DNA of 64,000 nucleotides from Diphasiastrum complanatum (taxonomy: Eukaryota > Streptophyta > Lycopodiopsida > Lycopodiales > Lycopodiaceae), in NCBI GenBank assembly GCA_029204225.1, contig CM055095.1, positions 38,361,305 through 38,425,304 of the forward strand, in the 5' to 3' direction. The notes under the pieces are model-generated. The model had not been told where the DNA came from and searched no databases. It saw only the letters and a program-made list of their open reading frames with translations. Both the position numbers and the translations under genes were made by a program. Positions 45,501 to 57,145 of the stretch are shown in pieces. Numbering within the stretch: the first letter of the stretch is position 1; each line of letters opens with the position of its first letter.

Positions 45501-46180
45501 ATCCTTCAAGGACATTACTCTCTATAGGAAGCTAGTTGGTTCACTCATCTATCTAACCATTACTAGACCTGATCTAAGCTATTGGGCTGGAAGATTGTGT
45601 CAATCCATGCAAGATCCTAGTGAGGAACATTGGAAGCTAGGAAAACGAGTTTTGAGGTACATCATTGGAACTCGAGATTTTGGCATATTGTATGAGGGAT
45701 CATCATCTTATCTTTTTGGATTTTCAGATTCGGACTATGTTGGAGATGTGATGGATAGGAAATCCATTAGTGCTTATTGTATTTTCATAGGTGATGGAGC
45801 TATATCATGGATGTCAAAGAAATGAGCCACTATCTCATTGTCATCTAGTGAGGCCAAGTACAAAGAAAGCTCTTACACATTGCACAAAAAGGAGATGATA
45901 TGGATCAAGAGGATGATCAAGGATCTTCACTTGCTGGATTTTTCAGAGTGCCCAATCATTATTTGTGATAATCAATCAGCCCAAAGAATGGCATCAAATC
46001 CTATCTTTCATGCTAGGAGCAAGCATACTGAGATACAATAGCGCTTTGTGAGGGAGCAAGTCATTGCAAAGGAGGTGGATCTTCAACATGTGTATTCAAG
46101 GGAATGTGTAGCTGATATCTTCACCAGACTTTTCAAAGTTCAATAGTCTAAATTTCATTTGAATAAACACTTTTTGAAAG
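42560..46180 (+). mobile_element. Ty1/copia fossil C: gag through RNase H
   Basis: The order is complete. Gag (42582-43203) has NYPLWKVRMESLLEM and YESKSTSRVLTLRK, then a zinc knuckle CFYCGIKGHFASEC near 43270. The protease has DPWWIDSGASSHMTFDKEYF (43445). The integrase (43660-44388) has MYVTFIDDFSRFCWIYLLNS, LRGDNGGEYISNKF and TSQQNGVAKRKNRTLCESAK. RT (44727-45825) has [12 protein letters not shown]-type and [20 protein letters not shown] blocks, MDISNAFLNGDLEEEVYMEQ and LLIYVDDIILSGGDNQDVED. RNase H (45700-46160) has SDSDYVGDVMDRKSISAYCI and ICDNQSAQRMASNPIFHARS. It is the most complete element in the window but is still broken, with several breaks. Only the 3' LTR is present; the 5' LTR was not found. 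Confidence 0.9.
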
Positions 46181-46688
46181 TGTGGGAAAGTTAGAATGCA
46201 AGTTTGAATAGATTCAAATTTGAATAATTGGGTACATTGAATCTAGACCCAAAATTAGTAGGGTTAGCATTTTGGTGGGAAAGCCAAGTGGCCAAATAGG
46301 GTTTGGACATGCTATAAAAGGATGTAACTCGTGGAGAGAGCTATCTTCTCTCTTCTCTATCTCATTTCATGCTTATACATGGTTCTCTTGGGTTCTACTA
46401 TCCATTGGTGCACTATCTTGGTGATTGCTTGCAATTCTATGTGTAAAATGATCATTTATTGCTATTTTTGGATCCACACGTGTGAAATACAGTAGCTTGC
46501 TGGTTTTGTACGGACAACAATAGTACTCGATCATTTCATTCAAGTTTCATCAAGTTATATTAGTGTTTGCATCTCAATTTGTGTGTAGATGCTAATTTTT
46601 CTACATTGGTGAGATTGGTAGTGTATTTCTCTTTATAACCAAAGATCATTCAAGTAGATTGGATCATAGCGATCTAAAATCTTTCACA
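46181..46688 (+). mobile_element. 3' LTR of copia C (508 bp)
   Basis: The LTR runs from TGTGGGAAAG to CTTTCACA, with near-perfect inverted ends. A TATA-like GCTATAAAAGG lies near 46311 and a CACACGTGTG palindrome at 46475-46484. A minus-strand relative is at about 5000-5511. Confidence 0.9.
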
Positions 46689-46872
46689 GCGGCTACGCCG
46701 CCTCCTCTTTGAAAAGATTTTGAAATGAGTGATCGTTCAAACAGACAAATATCAGTAATGTGAAAGGTATGAAGCCTCAAAGCTCTGAATGCTAGTACTA
46801 GACACTATCTGGTGTGATTTGCAGTACTCCAAACAAACAAATGAGAGATTTCTTGGCACAACTCTCTGACAA

Positions 46873-47160
46873 ATGACACTTTTCACAAAGACTAAAAAAA
46901 AATATTGTAAAACTTTTCCTACTCAACAGATTTTCAATCTGTCTGATGCTGCCCTAGCCTTTCCGATACCTCCGGGACTGTGTCTTCGTTCCCCACTAAT
47001 AACTGTGAGCTCCAAAAAATGCAAAATACACCAAGAAATATTTCTTCCAGCCATTTTTTTTGGTCTCTCCAAGCTTTCACCTCTTGTAGAGGACTTTCTC
47101 CCTTCGTTGCGGAGCCTGTGACAAGTTGTATCCACTGATTAGACACGCAGGACTATCGTA
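46873..47160 (-). mobile_element. Copia F leader and gag-like start (minus strand)
   Basis: The sequence follows the primer-binding site at 47161-47172 on the minus strand. A frame at 47146-46934 gives QWIQLVTGSATKGESPLQEV and KAWRDQKKWLEEIF, plausibly a gag start but not firmly recognised. No further pol of this element was found before copia C. Broken fossil. Confidence 0.45.
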
Positions 47161-47172
47161 GCTCTGATACCA
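47161..47172 (-). other. Primer-binding site, initiator-Met tRNA (copia F)
   Basis: The minus strand reads TGGTATCAGAGC, the exact plant copia primer-binding site complementary to the initiator tRNA-Met 3' end. It directly adjoins the LTR end at 47173. Confidence 0.9.
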
Positions 47173-47458
47173 TGTCAAGAATCAGACATGCAACATCAAG
47201 CATTCACTATAAGCAATCACCAAGTATGGGAGGCGGAAGAAGAACGCACAATATCACTCAATCACACTAACTTCATACTGAATATTAAATGTACATATAA
47301 ACCCGGAACCCTGATAGAGAGAGAGAAAAAAAAACTTAGGAGTAGACTACTAGACTAGCCTACGACTAGTTACAACTGGTAATAGTTGTCAATAATAAAG
47401 TACATCGAGAACAGTAACTAAGAAGTGCAACAATGAAGTTTATCATTGATTTCTAACA
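47173..47458 (-). mobile_element. 5' LTR of copia F (286 bp, minus strand)
   Basis: On the minus strand it begins TGTTAGAAATC and ends CTTGACA next to the primer-binding site. TG...CA ends and a short length are typical of copia. No partner LTR was seen in the window. Confidence 0.8.
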
Positions 47459-47916
47459 CTTTCCGCAAGGACCACATACAGTCCACGCTGCTAAGCCAAA
47501 TTGTGAAATCTTTCATAGAATTTCCGAGCCCCTCGGCGGTGCCATACAATTGGCATACCTTCCTTGTGCATGAGCTCTCCATCGCTATCAAGCCTAACAC
47601 ATGCGGCCGCATCACAATAGAACCACTATTGTGTAACTTTGCATGTGCGCTTCCCGAAGAGAAGGTTCACGAGTTTAATTGCTCCATTGTTCTTTCTGCC
47701 ACTGTTCCACACACTAACTTATATCCTCCTTCTGTTGCATCCACCTCCACCCAACCAGCAGTTACTGACACAACAGCCATCAAACGCATGCGTGGTGCAG
47801 CCCCATCTTTGTCTAGCCCTCATGCCATCAGACAACGCACCACACCACCACAACCCACTTCCGGAGTGAAGATTACCTCCAAGAGATTGTTCCATAAAAT
47901 ATGCATTGATCCATAG
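47459..47916 (+). other. Unrecognised open frame with higher GC
   Basis: The frame 47446-47916 (156 codons) is richer in GC than its surroundings and encodes HIQSTLLSQIVKSFIEFPSP and NWHTFLVHELSIAIKPNTCG, followed by a proline-, serine- and threonine-rich tail. I recognise no family. Its left edge overlaps the LTR-F start and its right edge overlaps a minus-strand copia RNase H piece, so it may be a captured exon or old coding sequence. Coding status is uncertain. Confidence 0.35.
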
Positions 47917-48190
47917 TAGCTTGAATGTATCTCATAACTCTTGTAAGAGTTTTCCAATGTCTAATACCAAGATTAGCCATATACTGACTTAAGGAATTGA
48001 CTGCAAAAGCTATTTCTAGTCTAGCACAAATCATCGCATACATAAGAGAACCTATTATTGAATGATATGGGTACTCACACATCTACTCCTCCTCTTTTTT
48101 TGTTTGAGGACACAGGCCCTTCAATAATTCAAGTCCTGTGTCTATTGGCATGTGAGCTAACTTGCAATTCATGAGATCATATATGATAAA
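47873..48190 (-). mobile_element. Ty1/copia fossil G, RT C-terminal fragment (minus strand)
   Basis: The minus strand encodes YDLMNCKLAHMPIDTGLEL (about 48185) and YPYHSIIGSLMYAMICARLE with MANLGIRHWKTLTRVMRYIQ (48082-47890), the usual region between RT and RNase H. It resembles copia I at 55515-55700 on the plus strand. A short broken fossil. Confidence 0.85.
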
Positions 48191-49088
48191 ATGGCTACAA
48201 ACGGAGACAAAACTGGATGAAAGTGACAAGTATGAAGGGGATGGACAGCCTACAAACAAAAGTGAAGAGAGGGCTGAAAATGGAAGGAGAAACGGATGAA
48301 AGAGATGAGGAAATTGGACAGCCTGCAAACAAGTTGGACTTAGGCGCCAGAAATAATCTGCCAAAAAAAAAAAAATCTGGCTGCCAAAGTTAGCAAAAGT
48401 ACTTCTGCTAACTGTCCTCTAAAGCCCCACCAAGGAAAATGCTCTGATCGGTGCTGATTCTCTTCCAAATTGTGCTGAATGTTGCTGAAGCAAAGAGATG
48501 AAAGCCTTTAGCAAAGAGAGAAAAAAAAAACCAGCAAGAAAAATAGGCATCCAATCATAAAATCAAATCTGAAATTCAGCAATCAGGAAAGTGCTATAAT
48601 ACAAGTTACGAATAAAACCACAATTGATGTAGATCTAAGCTATGAAAGCATCACATAAGCAAGACTTAATCCTAGAAAGTAGGAAAGAGATATTAAGAAG
48701 ACTAAAGAGAGAGATCAATATCATCAGCTGAATAACAAATGACATAGATTTCCTACTTATAGCCTAAAGGAAGCTTCCAGTGGCAAGGGCCCAACTGGGA
48801 GAGATAATAGTGCGCCCTCCAAGAAGGCCCCACTCTCCAGTAATATGTCCAAATGTCCAAATAATGAATAATAAAGCCCAAGGTCAACCATAAAGTCTAA
48901 GTGTCAATAATGAATAAAAAAGGGCCCAAGGCCTGCCTATGCATAAAGTAAAGTAAATGTAAATGGGCGTGGCCCCGCTACCTCAAACTCCATAAATATG
49001 TGTAGACACTCTCATAATTTTTTATGAAGAACCAAGCTTTGAAGCTATTCCATGTTATTTTGGAACTACACTATCATTTGCTTGAATA
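48191..49088. other. No assignable gene
   Basis: AT-rich, with A tracts and imperfect direct repeats (GGACAGCCTRCAAACAA at 48241 and 48314, AATAATGAATAAWAAAG at 48860 and 48905). The end may be upstream sequence of copia H1. No coding family is seen. Confidence 0.35.
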
Positions 49089-50798
49089 TTGCTCTCTCTT
49101 TCTCTCTCTAACTCGAGTAGAGGCTTATGCTTACTCTCCTTTGCAGTTGCAGTAGATCTCGAAGTCCATCAAATGGATGTCCGGACAGCTTTCCTCAATG
49201 GAACTATCGAAGAGAAAATCTATATGTCACAGCCAAAAGGATATGAATTAAAAGGCGAGCAGCACCTTGTGGGCAGAATTCACAAGGCTCTGTATGGGCT
49301 AAAACATTCACCTAGAGCTTGCATTAGAGGAGTTTTGAGCTCCAAAAAGACCCTTTAAGAATTCGTGCAAGATGTAGTTTATATTATTAAAATAATATAG
49401 CACTAATACTTTTGACTTGCCATAAGTTTTTAATCGTAGCTCAAAAGTATATCATCTAACATATCATTGGAAAGCTCTTGTTGAGCGCTTTCCAATGCAC
49501 CAGACTTCGCTAAATTTGGACTTACCACTAAAAAGTAATGCCATTTTTAGTGTGGAATCAAAATGTGGACTCAAAAAGTTACGTTACGTAGATTTCAAAT
49601 TTGAGTGTTTTGATTGGTCCATGTGTAAGAGAAAATTGAGAAAAAAAAAATATAAAAATAATCTTTACAAAGGGTCTTTTTTGGATTTATAACTCCTCTA
49701 ATGGTTCTAGAAAATTAATGCATTTTTAATCGAAAATGGTTTTATTCCAAACTCGATAGACTCGAGTGTCTACTTCAAGTCTGTATCAGGTTTCTTCATC
49801 ATCATTACTCTTTATGTAGATGATACGATACTATTTAGTAACAATCTGAATCTAATGATGGATACGCAATGCATGCTGGCCCAGGAGTACAAAATGACTG
49901 ATATGGATCCAACTCATTATTGTTTCATAATCGAAATTTCTGAATTCGACCCAACAAAACTGATTTTTATCAATCAACAAAGATATCTCTCCAATGTGCT
50001 GAAAAAGTATGGAATGGCCAACTGTAACCGATTCACTTTTCACTCGACCATGGTCTAAAATCTTTCAAAGGAACAATCTCCTTAAACAGAGGTAGAAAAG
50101 GAAAAAATGAAGCAATATCCATTTCACTCCATCATCGGCTCACTGATGTATGCAATGCTTTACACACGGCCAGACCTTACATACTCGATCAGTTCACTCA
50201 ACCAGTTCCTATCAAAATCCAGGTCTAACCCATTGGAAAGCGCTCATGAAGGTCATGAAGTACATCCAATCAACCAAACATCTCAACATCTGTTATGGAG
50301 ACAACCAACCTACCAACATTCTCAAAGGATACACAGATGCGGATTGGGACTGGAGATATCAACTTCTGGATTTGTATTTTTATACAATCAGAATCCAATC
50401 TCTTGGAACAACCAAAAGTAGACCTCAGTAGCATAATCATCAACCGAATCATGATACATAGCTGCCACGAATGCTACCAAAGAGGCAATTTGGCTGAGGC
50501 ACCTGCTTGTAGATATTGACCTTGCTTAGTCACATCCAATGACTATTTACTATGACAATCAAAGCACATTAGAACTATCTCTAAATCTGAGATTTCATTC
50601 CCAAAGCAAACATATCAAAATCAGGTATCACTACCTTAGAAAAAAATGCAGGCAAAGAAGTGTCATTATTTTACTGTAGGACAGATCTTATGGTGGCAGA
50701 TTACTCACAAAGGCTCTATCAAAGGAGCACCATCTCAGATTTAACGACATGTTTGAATCTAAAAATAAAAAGTTTTCAGGATCCACATTAAGGAGGAG
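49089..50798 (+). mobile_element. Ty1/copia fossil H1: RT and RNase H, with a nested DNA element
   Basis: RT begins with DLEVHQMDVRTAFLNGTIEE and KALYGLKHSPRA (49160-49320). The 382-bp inverted-repeat element at 49322-49703 is inserted there. RT then continues with FFIIITLYVDDTILFSNN (49790), FINQQRYLSNVLKKYGMANC (49965) and FHSIIGSLMYAMLYTRPDLT (50119), followed by RNase H pieces to 50760. A purine-rich AAGGAGGAG precedes the LTR at 50799. It is broken several times. A sister copy (H2) lies at 53225-54590 on the minus strand. Confidence 0.85.
49322..49703. mobile_element. Small inverted-repeat DNA element (MITE-like), copy 2
   Basis: The element is 382 bp with ends CATTAGAGGAGTT...AAAAAGACCCTTT and AAAGGGTCTTTTTTGG...AACTCCTCTAATG, matching copy 1 at 10263-10640 throughout. 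It splits the RT of copia H1. The uninterrupted sister sequence in H2 near 54300-54325 (minus) shows the empty target. Comparison gives no clear target duplication beyond one or two bases. Confidence 0.9.
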
Positions 50799-51525
50799 TG
50801 TTGAATTTCGATGCTCATTCTCAAATCCATTCAATAATGAGCATCTTAGAAACCTGTCAAGTATTTGACTCCAACGACAATCGAAGTTTGACTTCATCAA
50901 ACTTCAACTTCTCATGTATATACATATGTTCAAGACTTGACTTGCTCGATATCGAAGTACTCGATTTACTCGACATCGACATTTCAAAACTGACTCCATC
51001 AATTGACTTCGTCGACACAACCAACTTTGTCATTAATCAAATTCATCATCAACCGACTTTATCGACTTTTTTCCATCAGGGAAAAATCGATCCAAATAAA
51101 CTATCAGAAGACTTTATGGCAGTTCACCTACTATAGTACATACATTTATTGTTATAAGGCGGTCGTAGTAAATAGCAAATAGCATTTAATGCTAAAATAG
51201 ATATTTAACATTTAGATATTTAGCAAGTAGATATTTTGTAATATAGATCAGCCAAGACAAACTAATAGTTAATCACTAATTGATCTTCTCAATCAGAAGA
51301 ATTTTTTTCTTGTTGCCAACATTATCATGCTCAACTATTAAGCTGAAGTTATCACTTCAAGCAATTATACTCATTGTTGATATTAATCAGAGTGCAATTT
51401 TGTCTCGCTACTGTATTGCTCATTTGCGCTTATCTGAATCATTCATCTTGAATACTTCTGCTGCTAATTGTGGCACTTCTGATCCTACAGAAAGCTTCCG
51501 CTATCATTCCCACTGATTTTCGACA
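50799..51525 (+). mobile_element. 3' LTR of copia H1 (about 727 bp)
   Basis: The LTR starts TGTTGAATTTCGATGCTCAT right after the polypurine tract and ends near TTTTCGACA, giving near-complementary ends (TGTTGAA / TTCGACA). The same start (TGTTGGAATTCGATGC) is on the minus strand at 53289. The right end is the best candidate, not confirmed by a second full copy. Confidence 0.65.
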
Positions 51526-53241
51526 TGTTCCACTATTCATCTGAGCAATTTCCAGTCCTTTCAAACCTTGATAACCTTACCAAAGTAGCTAAGAGATCAT
51601 TGCAAGTGTCTTGCAGAGACCAACTACTACCTACAATGGTTGGTCATCCAAAAAAAGAAAAGAGATTAAATAAAGCAGCAAGAAAAAATAAAGAGGAGGA
51701 AAGGAAGATCTACAAGATCAACTTAAGCAATAGATGAGTCATATCGATCTCGATCAAAATAAACTCTCTAGAGCAATGATAGCTAAATCCCCTCCTATGA
51801 AGCCTGAAGAGATCCAAAAGTAATGGATCAAAGGAAGAAGGAGCTGTAGAAAAGGAAAAGATGAAGATGACAGTGAGCCTATAGGACAAAGTGAGCTCCT
51901 CACCAAGCAAGTAATGGCCAAAGCTCGACACTACAAAGTTCTAAGGCTACAACGATAGTATTGTCAATTCCTTCACCCTCCCACCAAACCCTTCATCATG
52001 TTTTCCTACCGTCACCAGCCCATCCGGCCAAATCTATTTTTACCACCAATTTGATGATGAGTCCACCCCCTTTGGAGACTGATAACCCAAGGTTTGCGCA
52101 ACCTACCAATCGAAGGTTCTCCTCTTCTCGTCGAGAAAGAGTCTCGATAAGACTGGGACTTTGATTGGGAGAAGAACTGCGAAAACACCCAAAAGCAAAA
52201 TGGAGGACACAAAGAGTGCCAAGACAATTGACGAATATCTGGCAGGACCTCCTAGAAAATTAGTACCTGCAAAGAAACCAGAAGTGAAACCATCCATGGC
52301 AGATACAAGTAACAAGAAAAAGAAGAAAAAAGAGACACAAGGGAGACATTCAAGCATGCAAGGTTGTGAAGTTGTTGGGAGCTCTCCAATTTTGAAGATA
52401 GCAACCATTTGCGGCAATAGGACATTTTGGTTAAATTGTGACAATTTGAGAAAAGCAATTTTTGTGGTAAAAATCGGCAACAATAAGCACTTGGTTTTAT
52501 GCAAGCGAACGAGGATCTACGCTTTTCCAAGTGACGATCAAAGATGCCAATGCGGAAGTGGAGCAATATCATTCAACATGGGTTGTGGTGGGTCCTACAA
52601 CACATTAGCTTCCATTCCTTGTGTGTGGTTGTGGATTAGTTGTGGAATAGAGTAGTGTGGATTAGCTTTCTTGCTTTGTGGATTAAAGTAGAAATTCGCA
52701 TTGTGGTAAACCATTTAGAATGGGATTGTGATTTAATTCTTGTAAATCTATTGACATCTCTTTTCTTGATGTTCTTGGATGTTCAAGAATCAAGAAATGT
52801 GTGTTTCTTGATTTTTGGACTTTCAAAATGTTGTCTAGTTCAACTTTGCGGTGTGCTTAGATTAGTTTTCAATTTGCATTCATCTGTTCCTTTCAATTTT
52901 GCAACATTAGAAGTAGAATTTAATTGGTGTTTAATTGAGTTACAGTCTGATCATTTGTTGAGCACCTTGATTTGCATGTTTGGTTTTGAATGCATGTGAA
53001 TACGATTCGAGAGAGACCTTCCTGAGTGTCCTCTGATAGGCAGGACATTATTAAATGATTTCAGACATTTCTGCCTATTGACTTGGGCATTGAATAGACT
53101 TCCACCCAAACTTCTTTTAGCCCCTCACATCTCCCAATCCTCCACCACCCATTGTGGTACCTCTTGAAATTCTAGAAAATTTGATCCTGAATTTTTCGAT
53201 CCTCTATTCAGAAATTCAAGTCTTTTGTTTTTGGTTTTTCA
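51526..53241. other. No assignable gene; unrecognised frames
   Basis: Frames at 51525-51737, 51961-52164 and 52161-52655 (plus) are lysine- and serine-rich. The longest (164 codons) encodes SAKTIDEYLAGPPRKLVPAK and later FAPSDDQRC-like sequence rich in Cys and Gly. None matches a family I know, and they may be decayed retroelement or host coding sequence. GTGGATTAG-like words repeat near 52630-52685. Confidence 0.3.
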
Positions 53242-54590
53242 AGATGAGCATTATTGAATGGATTTGAGACTAAGCATCGAATTCCAACACTTCCCCATAA
53301 TGCGAATCCTGAAATTTTTTTATTTTTAGATTCAACATGTCGTTGAATCTGAGATGGTGCTCCTTTGATAGAGCCTTTGTGAAGTAATCTACTGCCATTG
53401 ATTTTGTCCTACAGTAGACTAAGGATACCTCCTTGCTTTGCTCTTTCTGTCTTAAAAGAGGGTCATTGGATGTGACTGTGCAAGGTCGATTTCTGCTAGC
53501 AAGTGTCTCAGCCAAATTGTCTCCTTGGTAGCATTCGTGGCAGCAATGTATTCTAATTCGGTTGATGACAATGCTACTAAGGTTTGCTTTCGGTTGTTCC
53601 AAAAAATTGGACCTTGATAGTATAAATATACAAATCTAGAGGTAGACCTTCTAGTATCAATATCTCCTTCCAATCTGCATCTACGAATCCTTCAAGTATG
53701 TTGGTAGGTTGGCTGCCTCCATAACTGATGCTAAGATGTTTGGTTGCCTGGATGTACTTCATGACTTTTGTGAGTGCTTTCTAATGGGTTAGACCTGGAT
53801 TTGATAGGAACTGGCTGAGTGAACTAATCGAATATGCAATGTCAGGTTGAGTGCAGATCATTTTATACATCAGTGAGCCGATGATGGAGTGAAACAGATA
53901 TTGCTTCATCTCCTCCTTTTTTGTCTTAGTTTGAGGAGATTGTTCCTTTGACAGCTTCAGTCCAGAGTCGAGTGGAAAGAGACTAGGTTTGTAGTTGGCC
54001 ATTCCACACTTTTCTAGCACGTTGGTGAGGTATCTTTTCTAACTGATGAAAATCAATATGCTGGATCAAATTCTGAAAATTTTGATTTTGGGACAATAGT
54101 GGGTTGGACCCATATCAGTCATTTTGTACTCCTTGGCCAACATGCACTTCATTTCCTTCATCAAATTCAGATTGTTATTGAATAATATTGTATCATCTAC
54201 ATAAAGAGTGATGATGATGAAGAAATTCAATACAAACTTGAAGTAGACATTAGAGTCTGCTGAGTTTGGAATAAAACCATTCTCAATAAGAAATACATTT
54301 GTTTTCTAGAACCAGGCTTTGGGTGACTATTTCAGCCCATAGAGTGCCTTGTGAATTTTGCACACAAGGTGTTGCTTATCCCTTAGCTCGTATCCTTCTA
54401 GTTGTGACATAAAAATTTCCTCTTCAATGGTCCCATTGTAGAAAGTAGTTTGGACATCCATTTGATGGACTTCAAAATTTGTTGTGGCTGCAAAGGAGAG
54501 TAGCAAACAGATTGAAGCATGCTTGACAGCTGGGCTGAAGGTCTCGGAATAGTCTAGAATAGAGTGACCCTCATTTATTTATTAATCTTA
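53242..54590 (-). mobile_element. Ty1/copia fossil H2: RT, RNase H and LTR start (minus strand)
   Basis: The minus strand holds RT with FEVHQMDVQTTFYNGTIEEE (near 54460) and KIHKALYGLK (54340). The RT C-terminus (54020-53781) has YLFHSIIGSLMYKMICTQPD. RNase H (53762-53270) has LSSTELEYIAATNATKETIW and YFTKALSKEHHLRFND. The LTR start TGTTGGAATTCGATGC is at 53289, and only about 48 bases of LTR follow. It is a sister of H1 without the small DNA element. Broken. Confidence 0.85.
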
Positions 54591-54603
54591 GTCTGTTTTC
54601 GCT

Positions 54604-55910
54604 TTGTGCCAATTGTGTCCCTTCTTTTTTTTGTTTGAGAGGACCGACAACATCGAAGAGACACTCAGCCAACCAGACTCTGATCTCTGGAGAAAAGCTA
54701 TGGACAGAGAATATTTCTCTCTGATCAAAAACCAGACGTGGCCACTAGTCGAAGCTCCTATTGGCTGTAATATCATTGATTGGAAATTGATCTTTAAGAA
54801 GAAGTACAATGCCAATGGAGCAATTGATTGAAGGAAGGCAAGACTGGTAGCATGAGGATTCACTCAGATCCCCAACGTCAACTACAGTGAGACTTTCAGT
54901 CCAGTAGTCAAGCATTCATCGATCCGAGCCCTCTTGTCATATGTTGTAGCTGCCGACCTCGAGGTGCATCAACTTGATGTGCAAACAGCTTATCTGAATG
55001 GAGTTATACAAGAAGACATCTACATGATCCAGCCCAAAAGATACACTCTGGAAGGTATGAAGAATCATGTCTGTAAACTCCATAAAGCACTCTACGGCTT
55101 GAAACAGTCTGCCAGAGCTTGGTTTCAGAGGATCAACACATTCCTTATCAAACAAGGTTTCCAACCAAGCATTGCTGATTGCAACGTCTATTCCAAGTCG
55201 GTGCAACAATCCTTCATTATCATCACTTTATACGTGGATGATACGTTGCTTTTCAGCAACAATACCAATTTGGTCAAGGATTTTAAGCGAATGTTGTTTT
55301 TTGAGTTCGACATGACTGATCTGGGCGAAGCTCACTTCTGTTTGGGCATACAGATCCACAAAGATAGAGCAAGACGACTGATCTATATCACTCAACAAAG
55401 GTATCTTCACAATGTTCTTGATAGATACAATCTAATGAATTGTAAGTTAGGATGGATCCAAGCATGCGTTTGTCAAAGGACCAATGTCCCTAGACCAAGT
55501 AGGAAGAGGAGCAGATGAGAGAGTATCCTTATCGATCGATACTTGGATCTCTCAAATACGCAATGGTCTGTACAAGACCTGACATCTCTTTTGCAGTAAG
55601 CTCACTCAGCCGATATATGGCTAATCCCCATTGGAAGGCTCTCATAAGAGTCATGAGGTGTATTCAAGCTACCATGGACCAGTGCATTTGCTATGGAGAA
55701 GTCAGCAATGACAATCTTCATCAGCTCAGTGGATATTCAAATGCAAGATGGGGAGGAGATGTAGACAATCGTAAGTCCACATATGGATTTGCATTCTTCT
55801 TCAACAACGGTCCTATCTCATGGAACAGTTGTAAGCAAACCTCTATCGCTCTTTTGTGCATTGCTTGGTCTGAAAATCAAGGCATTCACGGATCCAGATT
55901 AAGGCGGGGG
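54604..55910 (+). mobile_element. Ty1/copia fossil I: RT and RNase H
   Basis: The first RT block (54650-54830) has LWRKAMDREYFSLIKNQTWP. The main RT frame (54934-55518) has LEVHQLDVQTAYLNGVIQED, LHKALYGLKQSARAWFQRIN, IIITLYVDDTLLFSNNTNLV and DLGEAHFCLGIQIHKDRARR. RNase H (55515-55860) has SILGSLKYAMVCTRPDISFA and DVDNRKSTYGFAFFFNNGPI. A polypurine tract AAGGCGGGGG precedes the LTR. The RT is well preserved, but the element is broken and its gag and integrase are not in the window. It runs head to head with H2. Confidence 0.9.
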
Positions 55911-57114
55911 TGTTGGATTTATCTCTTTTACTCTCCTAAATCCTATGTTAATCTGCCTCCATTCATGCTGCTATATTTTACTCATGTTGTCGCACAGTTT
56001 GCATATTTACATGTAAAATAAGACAGACGAATAAAACACGACTGTCTGCATAAATACAAGTAAATTTTCACAAGCGAAAAAGGCGAAAAACGCGACACTG
56101 TGTTTTTACACATGATTTGTAACAGGCCAAAAAGATGACACTGACCTACAAATGCCAAAGGTGCCCTTATAGAAACGCGAAGGTACCCTATAAATTATTT
56201 TTTAAGGCATTTGTTAGAGTGTCGCAATTTTTGCATTTTCATCAACGTTCATTTCAGCGAAGGCTGAAATCGCGGCCTTCTCACGCTCATCCCATGCACT
56301 GTGCAAACAGATTTGACAATGACATCAGCCACCCACGATCTCCCACAGACAACACATCCACTTTGTACTTTCTTCATCTGCACACTTGTTAAATTATGTA
56401 TATATATTGAATATCATCTGCATATTCATTAGTGAGAAACAAGCATCAAGTGTATGAAGCAATACATAGCATCAGAAGCGTATCAAAGATAGACGAAGTA
56501 GATGCTTTTGTGCATCGATTTTTTCTTCCAGATGTATTGTCAGTAATAGGTTTATCACCTTTTACAAATTGTGTGATTAGTTGTGTGAAGCACACGGTTT
56601 CGTCCGCTATTGTCTTGTGCTCACCTGCATAATTGACCTGTATATTTCGCTATACTTAATCTGATTACAGCTATGTTTGTTCTGCGTTCATTTGTGTCAA
56701 TTTTGCAATGCTTTTCTACATTATGTCTGACTTTCTTATTGCTTAATCTGGTAGTCTACTCTTAGCGAATTATTATTAGTCTAGCTATTCACGACTAATT
56801 CGCGACTGATTATCAGTCTAGCTCAGCCTATCCCTTTGTGAATAATTCGCAACTAATAATTTGTCTAGCTGTTCTCGACATATTATCATTCTGATGTTTT
56901 GATACTTAATGTTTGGCTACGTAATCAGCTCAAATGTGATTTCTATCACTAATGTTCTGCTCGTGTCTGATAGGCATAATCATGCTTAAGGAAAGAGTGA
57001 GACAGCTTATTCCGTTGCGCACGAACACTTTCCATTCGAGTTCATTTCTTTTTCAAGTTTCGAGTTTGCTTCTTTTCGAGCTGTTTTTGTTTCTCGCACC
57101 CCTTTATCCCAACA
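55911..57114 (+). mobile_element. 3' LTR of copia I (about 1.2 kb)
   Basis: The LTR starts TGTTGGATTTATCTC after the polypurine tract and ends TTTATCCCAACA, giving inverted ends (TGTTGG / CCAACA). The interior is unusually rich in GCGAA / TTCGC words (for example GGCGAAAAACGCGAC near 56080 and repeated ATTCGCRACTAAT near 56790-56850). A TATA-like TTATGTATATATATTG lies near 56393. No second copy is present to confirm the end. Confidence 0.7.
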
Positions 57115-57145
57115 CTTCTTTCGCTTGAGGCACCAATTTTGGAAA

